A stretch of 64,000 nt of DNA from Bacillus sp. NTK071 (GCF_017303315.1 NZ_JAFKOI010000007.1:124001-188000), one strand, 5' to 3'; counted from the first letter of the stretch, positions 34,687-43,489 are shown. The notes: generated from the sequence alone by a model not told the origin. Numbers and translations are program-made.

Positions 34687-34810
34687 CTGTTCGCCACCAT
34701 TTCTAATCAAAGTATCTTTTAGTTAGTTTATCACAAATTGAATGCCTCAAATACGAAGCTATTTGGCATAGAAAAAACGTGTATGAGTTTCATACACGCT
34801 TATGGGTCTA

Positions 34811-35599
34811 CTATTGTTCTACAACTTGCTTCGTTCTCTTCTCGAGCTTTCTTACCTCTTTCATAAGCTCTTTATAGCCAAGTCGAGTTAATTCAAAATC
34901 TTCATTAACCATTTGGTATTCGAGAAGCGTATCTCGCTTTGCTTCAGGAATATCATCATAAATCATTCGAAGCTCTTCGTTTAATTGGATCAGTGAACTT
35001 GATTCAACAGACTCAATCCCAATTAATTCAGCTACAAGCTTCATATCAGGAGTCTCTTTAATGAATAAGCTCTTCTTATCACTAACAGCTTTTTGAATTC
35101 TATCTTTAAATTGCAGAATATCCTGCTTAATGCGATTACTTTCCGTTTCCTTTTGTTGCATTCGGTTTCGGTATGTTTCTTTCTCTAATTCATCAAGATC
35201 CGCTTTAGAAAGGAGTTCTTCAAAGAGGAGCGTTTTATCGCTATTGATTCGCTCAAGTTCTCGTTCCTTCTCAGCTTCTTCAGATGATTCTACTTCTTCA
35301 ATCGGCTTTGCGAGGGAGATCAACACCTGATCATTAACAGCTTTTGAAGTGCTAGCCGTCTTGATCTTCTCACCCTTTAGTAATATATCAAAATCCTGGA
35401 TTTTTTTAATCACATAAAGCGAAACACTTACACCAAGGCACGTCATAAATAACCTGAACATAAATGGCGAAAAAGCTACAAGATATAATAATAGAATGAA
35501 TCCAATGACAGATAGAACCGTTAATGCTTTTTCTTTCCCCGATTTTGCTTGAAGGGGTTGATCCAGTGTCGCTAGAAATTTCTTCATGGATGTTAACAT
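34811..35599 (-). CDS. Membrane-anchored coiled-coil protein, unknown
   Basis: 262 residues. Two close hydrophobic segments at about residues 27-65 (ALTVLSVIGFILLLYLVAF and FRLFMTCLGVSVSLYVI) form a hairpin anchor. Residues 100-260 are highly charged, Glu/Lys-rich and predicted coiled coil. No catalytic motif is visible. The start (ATG at 35599) sits behind AAAGG. It is divergent from the DedA gene. It could be a cell-envelope or division scaffold, but there is no direct support. Confidence 0.65.
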   Translation of the reverse strand: MLTSMKKFLATLDQPLQAKSGKEKALTVLSVIGFILLLYLVAFSPFMFRLFMTCLGVSVSLYVIKKIQDFDILLKGEKIKTASTSKAVNDQVLISLAKPIEEVESSEEAEKERELERINSDKTLLFEELLSKADLDELEKETYRNRMQQKETESNRIKQDILQFKDRIQKAVSDKKSLFIKETPDMKLVAELIGIESVESSSLIQLNEELRMIYDDIPEAKRDTLLEYQMVNEDFELTRLGYKELMKEVRKLEKRTKQVVEQ

Positions 35600-35652
35600 C
35601 CTTACCTTTCACCTCTCTAATCTAATGTCATTCTCAAGTGAGAACGAACAGT

Positions 35653-35676
35653 ACCCGGATTACTTACATTCCGGGT
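35653..35676. repeat. Short inverted repeat in the divergent control region
   Basis: ACCCGGA-N10-TCCGGGT between the coiled-coil gene and the DedA gene. No T-tract follows on the minus strand; the plus side has ATATTTTT. Its role is unknown. Confidence 0.5.
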
Positions 35677-35806
35677 GCTATATTTTTCGATTACAAGCGT
35701 TACTTTATGAGTATACCACTCATTCTTTTTTTCAGGTCTAACGAAACTCATTTTGTAATAGACATGAGAACACGTAAATGTTTGTCCTTGAGAGGAGTCG
35801 TTACAT

Positions 35807-36403
35807 ATGGAACAATTTATTATGCAGTGCCTGAACTGGCTTCTAAGTCTAGGGTACCCTGGTATTTCTCTTGCTCTAATGATTGAAATCATCCCAAGTG
35901 AGCTTGTTCTCGCTTATGGTGGCTATATGGTTTCAACAGGAACGATTCATTTTGCTGGAGCTGTCGTAGCAGGTACAATCGGCGGGACCATTGCACAGCT
36001 TTTTTTATATTGGCTTGGCCGATATGGCGGAAGATCATTCTTGGAGCGATATGGAAAATACCTCCTTATATCACAAAAATCCCTTATTCTTGCTGAAGAA
36101 TGGTTCGAGCGAAACGGTGTAAGTATCATTTTTACAGCCAGGTTCATTCCCGTCGTTCGCCATGCTATATCGATCCCTGCAGGAATTGCCAAAATGTCAC
36201 TCGTGCGATTTACCCTCTATACTACACTCGCGATGATTCCCTGGTCGATCCTTTTTCTCTCTATCGGTTTTAAGCTCGGTCGTAACTGGGAGCATATTCA
36301 TTCAGTAGCAAGAATGTATACACTACCATTAGGCATTGGTGCTGGTTTTTTTATTATTTGCTATTGCCTGCTACTCTTTATGAAGAAGCGAAAATCTCGT
36401 TAA
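35807..36403 (+). CDS. DedA-family membrane protein (UptA-type)
   Basis: 198 residues with about five helices. The DedA/VTT motifs are EIIPSELVLAYGGYM and the conserved FTARFIPVVRHAISIPAGIAKM re-entrant region with its two Arg. DedA proteins are implicated in recycling undecaprenyl phosphate and phospholipids, and in antibiotic and pH resistance. GAGAGGAG precedes the ATG. The stop overlaps the end of the convergent GNAT gene by four bases. Confidence 0.87.
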   Translation: MEQFIMQCLNWLLSLGYPGISLALMIEIIPSELVLAYGGYMVSTGTIHFAGAVVAGTIGGTIAQLFLYWLGRYGGRSFLERYGKYLLISQKSLILAEEWFERNGVSIIFTARFIPVVRHAISIPAGIAKMSLVRFTLYTTLAMIPWSILFLSIGFKLGRNWEHIHSVARMYTLPLGIGAGFFIICYCLLLFMKKRKSR

Positions 36404-36924
36404 TGTTTAGTCCATTCCGTTTCTAATATGCTGAACAGTAGCGAGTCCCTCCATCCATCTCTCATCTTTAAATCGTCGCGTAATACGCCTTCTTTTTTCA
36501 TTCCTAGTTTTGCAAGTACCCTTTTCGATGCATTATTTTCTGGGTTACACGTTGCACTTACCTTGTGTAAACCAAGCTCTTCGAATGAGAAGTTCAGAAG
36601 TGTTCTCGCTGCCTCTGAAGCAAAACCGTACCCCCAGCGGTCAGGATGAAGAATGTACGCAATCTCACCACGTTCATTCGTTCGGTCTCGAATATTCAAT
36701 TCGCACACTCCAATAACCGAACCTTCTTCAACAATAGCATATGCATAGCGAGTACGTGGCTTTACGAGAGCATCTTCGATAATGTCGTTTACATACGCTT
36801 TCGACTCCTCCTCTGTGTTAGGACCCCATGGCTGATACTTGCAAACTTCCTCAATGGAAGCATAAGAATGAATAGATCGCCAGTCTTCTTCTTTTACTTC
36901 TCTCAGTTGTATCTTCTCCATCAC
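36400..36924 (-). CDS. GNAT acetyltransferase, RimJ/RimL-like
   Basis: 174 residues. The RimL pattern is clear: IAYILHPDRWGYGFASEAAR, LHKVSATCNPENNASKRVLA, LGMKKEGVLRDDLKMRDGWR. It probably acetylates a protein N-terminus or a small amine. It follows another GNAT and a Nudix gene on the same strand, and the three (37845 to 36400) look like one transcript. Confidence 0.86.
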   Translation of the reverse strand: MMEKIQLREVKEEDWRSIHSYASIEEVCKYQPWGPNTEEESKAYVNDIIEDALVKPRTRYAYAIVEEGSVIGVCELNIRDRTNERGEIAYILHPDRWGYGFASEAARTLLNFSFEELGLHKVSATCNPENNASKRVLAKLGMKKEGVLRDDLKMRDGWRDSLLFSILETEWTKH

Positions 36925-36936
36925 TTATACACTCCT

Positions 36937-37344
36937 TTAAGTTAACCTCTTTTGGAAGAAATACTGGGTATGCCCCTCTGGATGGTTATCAACCTTGCCA
37001 CATATTTCATACCCCTGACGTAAGTAGAAGCCTGGCGCCTGGAAACTAAATGAATCAAGAAGAATAAGTCTGCAAGCTTTCTCTTCTGCAAGATTTTCGA
37101 TCCGCTTAAGAAGTTTCATGCCATATTGGTTGCCTCTTTTACCTTCAGCTACCCAGAGAAAATCAAGATGAAGATGTTGCCAGAACATAGTGCAAGACAC
37201 ACCTCCAACCATCTCCCCATCTTCTTCAATGACAAATGCAACTGTTTCAAGTGGTGTTTTGACCTGATCTGAAAGCTGCTGTACGTTGTAGTCTACAACC
37301 TTCTTTCTAATCATATCTCGCGCTTCATCCTGTCTCTGAATCAC
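36937..37344 (-). CDS. GNAT-family acetyltransferase, small
   Basis: 135 residues. FLWVAEGKRGNQYGMKLLKR gives the acetyl-CoA loop (RGNQYG), and LILLDSFSFQAPGFYLRQGYE matches the end of the fold. It lies 12 bases after the Nudix gene and 12 bases before the RimL-like gene, so it is the middle member of a three-gene operon. Confidence 0.83.
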   Translation of the reverse strand: MIQRQDEARDMIRKKVVDYNVQQLSDQVKTPLETVAFVIEEDGEMVGGVSCTMFWQHLHLDFLWVAEGKRGNQYGMKLLKRIENLAEEKACRLILLDSFSFQAPGFYLRQGYEICGKVDNHPEGHTQYFFQKRLT

Positions 37345-37356
37345 AAGTATTCCTCC

Positions 37357-37845
37357 TCATCCTAGTTTCCTCATCGTTTCTTTCAATGGAGTCGTGTTTC
37401 CTCTCTCATATTCAACAGATACTTCAAACGTCCCCTTTTCAAAGAACTTCGGAAGTCTTCGCTTAAACCACTCTTGCATAGGAAGTTCATGTACAGACTG
37501 ACGCTTCACCCACGATAATTCTCCTTCTGGCGGATTTAAAAGTAGCTCTCCGGAAAAAGAAGTGGCAACGTAATTGAACACAATATAGCGGTACATTTCA
37601 TCACGAATGATAAATTCATCCACCCCTTTAAACGTAAGATCAGATGGATTTACCGTTAACCCAGTTTCTTCACGTAGCTCCCTTGCCGCTCCTTCTGCAA
37701 AACTTTCAGATAGCTCAATTTTCCCACCAGGACCAATGTATCCTGGAAACCCTGCTTCAGGTGGCCGATTCAATAAGAGAATTTCATCAGCTTCTTCATT
37801 ATGTAGAATAACCATAGATAGTAGTGTCGCACTAATCGCCTTCAT
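37357..37845 (-). CDS. Nudix hydrolase (8-oxo-dGTP diphosphatase-like)
   Basis: 162 residues. It has a complete Nudix box GGKIELSESFAEGAARELRE plus ETGL at about residues 41-64 and a MutT-like N-terminus (SATLLSMVILHNEEADEILL). The likely substrates are oxidised nucleoside triphosphates or related nucleotides. It is first in an operon with two GNATs. Confidence 0.86.
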   Translation of the reverse strand: MKAISATLLSMVILHNEEADEILLLNRPPEAGFPGYIGPGGKIELSESFAEGAARELREETGLTVNPSDLTFKGVDEFIIRDEMYRYIVFNYVATSFSGELLLNPPEGELSWVKRQSVHELPMQEWFKRRLPKFFEKGTFEVSVEYERGNTTPLKETMRKLG

Positions 37846-38078
37846 TTTCCCCTCCTGTTAGATTAATAGAGTTGTATGCTGTCAGTATATACTATTACTT
37901 CTAGTGAACCCATAGAGTTAAAAGGATTTTTTTTGTTTAAAAACGGGTAACATCGTTAGAGAAGGAAACAGAGATTAAACAGATGTGAGATGTGGGCACG
38001 AATGAATGGATGTAATGAAACAAGGTAAAGGATGTCGTCCTTTCCTAGTAATACCCACTAACAAAGGAGTGATATAGT

Positions 38079-38357
38079 ATGCTTAATCCTTCTCAATACA
38101 AAGAACGTAAACCAATGGATCAGCGTTTAGTTAGCTGGTCTGTCGATCGAACGAAGGAAAGTGATTATAACGAAACGAAGCTCGCTATTGTGGAATGCAC
38201 GTGCACCAACAGCGATGGAGATGAGCTCAAAACTGTCAAAACGCTCGAGGTGACGCCTGATCATAATTCATGGGAAGATTGGATGGATGAATTAAAGAAG
38301 GATCGATTTGAAATTATCCAGTGTCCGAGCTGTAAGATATGGACAATCGATGAGTAG
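38079..38357 (+). CDS. 92-residue conserved-type hypothetical protein
   Basis: Soluble, acidic. It has two Cys pairs, ECTCTN (about residue 40) and QCPSCKIWTIDE at the C-terminus, which may bind zinc. The rest is unremarkable (EVTPDHNSWEDWMDELKKD). AAAGGAGTG lies eight bases before the ATG, and a 17-bp terminator follows. Family not recognised. Confidence 0.75.
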   Translation: MLNPSQYKERKPMDQRLVSWSVDRTKESDYNETKLAIVECTCTNSDGDELKTVKTLEVTPDHNSWEDWMDELKKDRFEIIQCPSCKIWTIDE

Positions 38358-38360
38358 CAT

Positions 38361-38400
38361 AAAGAAAGCCCCTCTTATAATTCTAAGAGGGGCTTTCTTT
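38361..38400. terminator. Bidirectional terminator
   Basis: Perfect 17-bp stem AAAGAAAGCCCCTCTTA/TAAGAGGGGCTTTCTTT with a 6-base loop, serving the 92-aa gene and pepF. Confidence 0.93.
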
Positions 38401-38404
38401 CTTA

Positions 38405-40099
38405 TTACTCAGGTAAAGCATCTAGTTCTAGTGAGATGAAATCCATTAAACCTTTAATCATTGTCTCAGAGAAGTCAAAATGAATACCTGCTGCTTCATA
38501 CACTTCAGCTAGCGATACAGAACTTCCCATTGAAAGAGCCCGGTTATAGTTTTGTAGCGTTTGCTCTGGATTTTCTCTGTACTGGCGATACATTTGAATT
38601 GCTCCAAGCTGTGCAATAACATATTCAATGTAATAGAACGGCACTTCGAAAATATGGAGAATGAGTTGCCAGTTATTTTGAATCCACTCTTCCTGTCCGT
38701 TCCAATCCACAAAAGATGAGTCATATGTGCGAGAAAGCTCCATATATTTCTGGCTTCGCTCTTCACTTGTGTGATTTGGGTTTTCATACATCCAGTGCTG
38801 GAATTGATCAACAACAATGCCATTTGGAAGAAAGAGAATTAATCCTTCAAGCTGATCTTTCTTAGCCCGTAACAATTCCTTTTCATCACTGTACATCAGG
38901 TTCCAGTAATCCATCGTAAGAAGTTCCATTGTCATACTCGCAAGCTCAGCAGATTCCATTGGGGTTTCTTGATACGCAGACAATTGTTGATTTCGCTTGA
39001 AATCGTTATGGATGCAATGACCCATTTCATGAAGAAGAGTAATAAAATCATCTTGTGACTTCGTGCTATTCATGAAAATAAAAGATAGCTCTGAAATAGG
39101 TAGGTATTCACAAAACCCTCCCTGCGCTTTGCCTTTGCGGCTTTCAAGATCAAGTGCGCCTTTCTCATTCATATCATTAAGAAGATAGGAGAAACGAGGA
39201 GAAAGCTGATCGAAAATATCAGACGTTCCTTGGATCAGTTCTTCTATACGATTGAAAGGTCGAAGCGGCAACTTATCTTTAGGCACTGCTCGCGTGTCCC
39301 ATGGCTTATAATCTGAAAGACCAAGCTCTTGCTGATGTTTCTTCTGCAATTTTTCCTTGAGAGGAACAACATGCTTTCTGACTGCCTCCGCAAGCGCCTT
39401 ACAATCCTCCGGCGTGTAATCAAACCGCTCATATTTCTTAAACATATAATCTCTATAGTTATCGAGATTAACATTCTCGGCCTTCTGCTGCCGAAGCTGT
39501 ATTAGCTGATCCATGATTGTTTGTAAATCTTCTTTCTTTGTTAAAAGGGTGGTGAAGATTTCTTCCATGGCACTTTTGCGGATCTCACGGTTACCATCCT
39601 GCATCAATAGAAACATCTCACTGAGCGTCTTTTCTTCTCCCTGCCACTTAAACGAAAGTGAACCCGTATGTTCGAAGTAGCTGTTTACAATCCGATCTTC
39701 TTCTACTTCTAATTCAATATTTTTCTCATTGAAAAGCTCAATCGCATTTTCTTTTCTAAGTAGAAATTGCTTATAGTACTCCTGGTCAAGGCGTAGTCGA
39801 TAGGGTGACTCTTGAAATTTCTTATCAAAAAGTCCTTCATATCGTTTAACCATAGGTTCAATATGTTCCTGATCGTGCTCAATCATTTTCTTCGCTTGTT
39901 CACTACTGCTATGACATTGAAAGTCAATATAGTGGCCGTTCAGTCCTTCAGCTACACCATCCATTAGATCAGAAAGATTCATTATCCATTTTTCAAGTTC
40001 ATCAGTAGATTCGATCGACTGATGTAAGAGCGATTTAAACTCTTCTTCTAATTTGCCTGGATTTTTAAAATCAAACTTTTCCACATAAAATGTACTCAT
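38405..40099 (-). CDS. pepF: M3-family oligoendopeptidase F
   Basis: Cytoplasmic zinc metallopeptidase of about 564 residues that trims short peptides. The active site LLHEMGHCIHND gives the HExxH motif, with the third ligand in ETPMESAELASMTMEL. The helical N-terminal half is typical of PepF. The ATG at 40099 follows AAGGGGGA; an in-frame start six codons earlier overlaps that site. Upstream lies a candidate transcription attenuator (40212-40288), so expression may be conditionally controlled. Confidence 0.88.
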   Translation of the reverse strand: MSTFYVEKFDFKNPGKLEEEFKSLLHQSIESTDELEKWIMNLSDLMDGVAEGLNGHYIDFQCHSSSEQAKKMIEHDQEHIEPMVKRYEGLFDKKFQESPYRLRLDQEYYKQFLLRKENAIELFNEKNIELEVEEDRIVNSYFEHTGSLSFKWQGEEKTLSEMFLLMQDGNREIRKSAMEEIFTTLLTKKEDLQTIMDQLIQLRQQKAENVNLDNYRDYMFKKYERFDYTPEDCKALAEAVRKHVVPLKEKLQKKHQQELGLSDYKPWDTRAVPKDKLPLRPFNRIEELIQGTSDIFDQLSPRFSYLLNDMNEKGALDLESRKGKAQGGFCEYLPISELSFIFMNSTKSQDDFITLLHEMGHCIHNDFKRNQQLSAYQETPMESAELASMTMELLTMDYWNLMYSDEKELLRAKKDQLEGLILFLPNGIVVDQFQHWMYENPNHTSEERSQKYMELSRTYDSSFVDWNGQEEWIQNNWQLILHIFEVPFYYIEYVIAQLGAIQMYRQYRENPEQTLQNYNRALSMGSSVSLAEVYEAAGIHFDFSETMIKGLMDFISLELDALPE

Positions 40100-40211
40100 C
40101 AGCTTCCCCCTTATCATCCTTATGATGCGTTATGTACTATACATTAGTTTACCACAATTGCTCTTTTAGCATATGCTTGTTCAAATAAGGGCTTATTCAC
40201 TTTTGCAGCAT

Positions 40212-40296
40212 AAAAAATGGGACCCCACCCCGTGGATGGGACCCCTCCTGTGTGGAAACGAAGCATCCCATCCAAAGACGGGGCTTCATTCATGCT
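40212..40296 (-). promoter_or_regulatory. Candidate transcription attenuator upstream of pepF
   Basis: On the minus strand a 12-bp terminator stem GGGGTCCCATCC-ACG-GGGTGGGGTCCC is followed by ATTTTTT (40212-40245). An upstream segment CCCCGT-CTTT-GGATGGGA (40266-40283) can pair over 14 bp with TCCCATCCACGGGG (40228-40241), which removes the terminator. A weak GAAGC/GCTTC stem (40260-40264 with 40283-40287) could compete with that antiterminator. The class is not recognised. Confidence 0.6.
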
Positions 40297-40353
40297 CGTA
40301 CCCGAAAAATGGGAAGCGATAAACGTTTATTTCTAACAATCGATTTAGAAATA

Positions 40354-40550
40354 TTATCCCTTCATGCGAGAATAGCTTTGAAGACTAGCATATCGCCTTT
40401 CTCTACGCTTCATTAAATAGTCAACTGTTCCAGTCCCAAGCATCACACCAGCTACAAAAAGGACAAAACCTATTACCTGCTTCAATCCTACTGGCTCACC
40501 TAGAAACATAGCAGCACCTAGAAGAGCAAAGAACGGCGTAAGCTTATTGG
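40354..40550 (-). pseudogene. C-terminal remnant of an EamA/DMT transporter
   Basis: The frame reads NKLTPFFALLGAAMFLGEPV and then GLKQVIGFVLFVAGVMLGTG, which is the last helix pair of a ten-helix EamA transporter followed by a basic tail (MKRRERRYASLQSYSRMKG). The other eight helices are missing. The fragment begins exactly where the MOSC gene ends, in another frame, with no ribosome binding site. It looks like the scar of a deletion or rearrangement. Confidence 0.75.
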
Positions 40551-41266
40551 TCAACCACAATTACACGATCACCAGTAGCAATTTCCCCAGTTTGTTTAAC
40601 TCTTGCATATATACCAAATAAATTATTCTGTTCCTTTACAAGCTTTTTCAATAAACCTGGTTGTTTTGTTCCATCCTCTGGATCGACTGTAATAATCATA
40701 CATCGCTCACATGGCTTAACAACTTCTAGGATCACTTCCTCTCCAATACGGAGGAACTTCCCTACCCACTCTTTTTCTACGAAAGGTGTTTTCTCGAACA
40801 AATTAATTTCAAGATTCGGACGGAAACGGCGATCATCTACTTCCTTTCCCCATGAACGAGATAGTGACTGAAGAGAAGCATCTGTCACAACCAAGAGGTG
40901 TTCTTCTTCAATCGGACCAATTGGCACATGTTCTGGATGATATGATTTTCTAGATAGCTGCCTTAAGGACTTTCGTTCAATTTCGTTAAGCCATTCTACA
41001 TCATGCCACATATACGACCGTCCATTCGGTGCCACGATTTCTGGTTCTGGATAAGCGTCTAGTGATTCTGGACCGCTAAAAGAAGCTTGATATTGAACAA
41101 GCTCTGCACACTGAGTAATTGTTAAGAATGATTGCTTCTCATCTAGAAGGGCATGACTTCGATCACCGTACAAACCATAAGGCATAACCTTTGTGTGCTG
41201 TACTCTCTCCCCAGTCATCGACTTTACGGGATGACGTGTGATTTCTTTAATCTTTCCAACCTCCAC
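40544..41266 (-). CDS. MOSC-domain protein (YiiM/MarC-like sulfur carrier)
   Basis: About 240 residues. The N-terminal MOSC_N beta-barrel part (KIKEITRHPVKSMTGERVQH, YGDRSHALLD) is followed by the MOSC domain with FRPNLEI, VKPCERCMIITVDPEDG carrying the conserved Cys that can hold a persulfide, and TGEIATGDRVIVVD. Such proteins act in molybdenum-cofactor-linked sulfur transfer or reduction of N-hydroxylated compounds. GGAGG is nine bases before the GTG at 41266 and only three before the ATG at 41272. The stop coincides with the DMT remnant junction. Confidence 0.83.
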   Translation of the reverse strand: MEVGKIKEITRHPVKSMTGERVQHTKVMPYGLYGDRSHALLDEKQSFLTITQCAELVQYQASFSGPESLDAYPEPEIVAPNGRSYMWHDVEWLNEIERKSLRQLSRKSYHPEHVPIGPIEEEHLLVVTDASLQSLSRSWGKEVDDRRFRPNLEINLFEKTPFVEKEWVGKFLRIGEEVILEVVKPCERCMIITVDPEDGTKQPGLLKKLVKEQNNLFGIYARVKQTGEIATGDRVIVVDQ

Positions 41267-41401
41267 AAACATCTGCCTCCTTCTTTTCACTGCTTCTAGT
41301 ATAACCCAATCGTAAAAATCTACTTTTATCTATTTAACTAGTATAAACAATGAGAGATTTGCATAAAACTAGTAAAAACAAATGAAAAGGGGAGAAGTAG
41401 A

Positions 41402-41584
41402 ATGGAAATTAAAGAGTACTATTCCATTACACTCTATAATGAGAAGCGTAGAGCTATTTTTCATTCTGAAGATGAATATGATAATTTCGAAGAAGCACAG
41501 CGTGAAGGATTTGTCCTTCTCCGAAATCATCCGAAAGCAGATTTGTATTCCATTGAGCGTTTTTTTGCAGTGGAAGACGTTTAA
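41402..41584 (+). CDS. 60-residue hypothetical protein
   Basis: Starts MEIKEYYSITLYNEKRRAIF behind AAAAGGGGAGAAG, with good spacing to the ATG. It is soluble and rich in Tyr, Phe and Glu (HSEDEYDNFEEAQREGFVLL), a single small alpha/beta domain by appearance. It converges with the ABC-F gene; their ends overlap by four bases. Family not recognised. Confidence 0.65.
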   Translation: MEIKEYYSITLYNEKRRAIFHSEDEYDNFEEAQREGFVLLRNHPKADLYSIERFFAVEDV

Positions 41585-43257
41585 AGTGCGTTCTTCTCTT
41601 TAAACAACACATTCAGCCGTTTATCTAGTTCAGCCATTCTAGGATCACCCGCCATCAACAAGCTAATCTCACTAATTAAAGCGGAAATTTCGTTATCAAG
41701 TAGCATCTTCTTTTCTTCTATCATTTTGGTAGAACTAGAAGGGCTTTTTTCTTTTTCACGAAACTCTGATAACCCTATTTCTATTCTTTTAACACTCTCA
41801 TTTTTGAATACTAGTAGACGATCACACACCTTATCCATGAAGTAGTAATCGTGCGAAACAACAAGAAGCGTTCCTGTGAATTGTTGCAAGGTATCTTCAA
41901 GTTGCTCACGTGAAGGCAAATCAAGATGATTGGTTGGCTCATCCAGAATGAGAACATCATATTTATTCATGAGAATCCGTGTCATTTTCACCTTTGTTCT
42001 CTCACCAAGACTAAGCCCTTGAATAGGTACATGTATACGGCTTCGCTCCATTCCCATTGAAGCAAGAATCGTCTTCGCTCTGAAATCCTCATTCCTCGTT
42101 TCGACTTCAAGTGACTGAAGAGCAGTTTGATTTGAAGGGAGGTCATGGACATCCTGAGATAAATAGCCAATCCTAAGCATTGGACTCTTCCAAATCTCTC
42201 CTTCGCTAACTTCTTCCTCACCAAGTATCATGCGTAGAAACGTTGTTTTCCCACATCCATTTTCACCAACCATGCCAATGCGTTCGCCATGCTTAATATA
42301 GAAAGAGCTTCCTTTAAACAACGTTCGTTCACCATACCGTTTACTTACATTGATCGCTTCAAAGACTCTCTTGCCATGTGTATTATCTGATTCAAACTGA
42401 AAGCGAACTCCTGTCTCTTTATGAGGTTCATTTACCCCATTTTTATTTAGTTCTTTTTCAAGACGCTTCCGTTTGGACTTAACTTGAGCATCCATCTTTT
42501 TCGCTTTCATTCTGTAGTGCTCTTTATATCCCTCTTGCGATGTCGACTGCCTGTGTGCCTTATCCGACCAGTTCGTTAACCCAGCAAGCTGCTCCTCAAT
42601 TCGCTTCTTTTCTTTTTCTTGAATTTGAAAACGATGGAGCTGTTCTTCGTACCTTCGCTTCTTTTCATGCCGATAAGCTGTATAGTTGCCACTATAGTCA
42701 TTTAGTGCCCCATTCTCGATTTCAAGAATTCGCTCAACGGTTTGGTCAAGAAAATACCGGTCATGCGAGATAACCAGAACGGCTCCTTTAAAGTTTTGAA
42801 GCTCACGAATTAGCCACTGCACCCCTGTTAAGTCGAGGTGATTCGTCGGTTCATCAAGAATGAGAATATCAGGATTCGATGCCCAGATTTGAGCGAGTGC
42901 TTTTTTTAACCTTTCCCCACCACTTAACTGTTTCAAGTGAGTCCCATCTAAATCGCTTGATAAACCGAGTTCCTTTTCCCTTTTTTGAAGTAAAGAATGA
43001 TGAACGATTATGCCTTCATTCATGTCCTCTTCGTGATCGGTAGACTGTCGTAAATACCCAATTGAACCTTCCACTACATAGCTTCCTTTATCAGGCTTAC
43101 TATCTCCAACTAAGATTTTAGCGATAGTTGTTTTGCCAGCTCCATTAGGACCAACAATTCCTACTCGATCCCCTCGATGAATATCTATGTTCACTTGGTC
43201 CAATAAAACCCTCTCATCATATTTTTTCTGTAATCCTTTTATCGATAGTACGTTCAT
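41581..43257 (-). CDS. ABC-F ribosomal-protection ATPase (VmlR/Vga-like)
   Basis: 558 residues, two ABC domains and no membrane part. Walker A motifs are GPNGAGKTT (about 37) and GENGCGKTT (about 330), signatures LSGGE and LSLGE, Walker B ILILDEPTNHLDL and VLILDEPTNHLDL. The inter-domain linker (about 185-275) is long and basic, as in antibiotic-resistance ABC-Fs that reach the peptidyl-transferase centre. It probably rescues ribosomes from lincosamide, streptogramin A or pleuromutilin antibiotics. It is preceded by its own promoter, short leader ORFs and a terminator, matching the attenuation known for vmlR/vga genes. Confidence 0.87.
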   Translation of the reverse strand: MNVLSIKGLQKKYDERVLLDQVNIDIHRGDRVGIVGPNGAGKTTIAKILVGDSKPDKGSYVVEGSIGYLRQSTDHEEDMNEGIIVHHSLLQKREKELGLSSDLDGTHLKQLSGGERLKKALAQIWASNPDILILDEPTNHLDLTGVQWLIRELQNFKGAVLVISHDRYFLDQTVERILEIENGALNDYSGNYTAYRHEKKRRYEEQLHRFQIQEKEKKRIEEQLAGLTNWSDKAHRQSTSQEGYKEHYRMKAKKMDAQVKSKRKRLEKELNKNGVNEPHKETGVRFQFESDNTHGKRVFEAINVSKRYGERTLFKGSSFYIKHGERIGMVGENGCGKTTFLRMILGEEEVSEGEIWKSPMLRIGYLSQDVHDLPSNQTALQSLEVETRNEDFRAKTILASMGMERSRIHVPIQGLSLGERTKVKMTRILMNKYDVLILDEPTNHLDLPSREQLEDTLQQFTGTLLVVSHDYYFMDKVCDRLLVFKNESVKRIEIGLSEFREKEKSPSSSTKMIEEKKMLLDNEISALISEISLLMAGDPRMAELDKRLNVLFKEKNAL

Positions 43258-43300
43258 ACATGTCCCCCATTTCTTGAATCGTTCATTTCACAGGGAGCAT

Positions 43301-43329
43301 AAAAAACCTCCCCATTTTACCTGGAGAGG
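43301..43329 (-). terminator. Leader terminator upstream of the ABC-F gene
   Basis: CCTCTCC-AGGTAAAAT-GGGGAGG followed by six T, 44 bases ahead of the ABC-F ATG on the same strand. The first arm can instead pair with GGAGCATG at 43385-43392 through CATG-CCT-CTCC (43323-43333), giving an antiterminator. Confidence 0.8.
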
Positions 43330-43333
43330 CATG

Positions 43334-43387
43334 TCATTCCGATTTCCATAGAGCTATAGCTTTAAAGAAAGCATGCAAAAGAAGCAT
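43334..43387 (-). CDS. Candidate leader peptide of the ABC-F gene
   Basis: A short frame ending HAFFKAIALWKSE then TGA, stopping five bases before the leader terminator stem. Possible starts are ATG 43387 (GGAG only one base away) or TTG 43378 (ten bases from GGAG). Its position over the antiterminator arm is what ribosome-mediated attenuation needs. The start is unresolved. Confidence 0.4.
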   Translation of the reverse strand: MLLLHAFFKAIALWKSE

Positions 43388-43489
43388 GCTCCAGCTAATG
43401 CAAATGGTAAAAAACGGCAGACTAATCCTATTCTCCAGTAAATCAATTTCGCTATTCGAAAGTTGACTTAGAAAAATAAGATTAGTATT

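Noticed and set aside
35638-35886. 82-codon plus-strand frame overlapping the start of the DedA gene
   Set aside because: No ribosome binding site; it crosses the divergent promoter region and the DedA start, which has a clear site of its own.
41382-41603. 73-codon frame overlapping the 60-aa gene at 41402
   Set aside because: Its start lies inside or before the ribosome binding site used by the 60-aa gene, and its composition is not protein-like.
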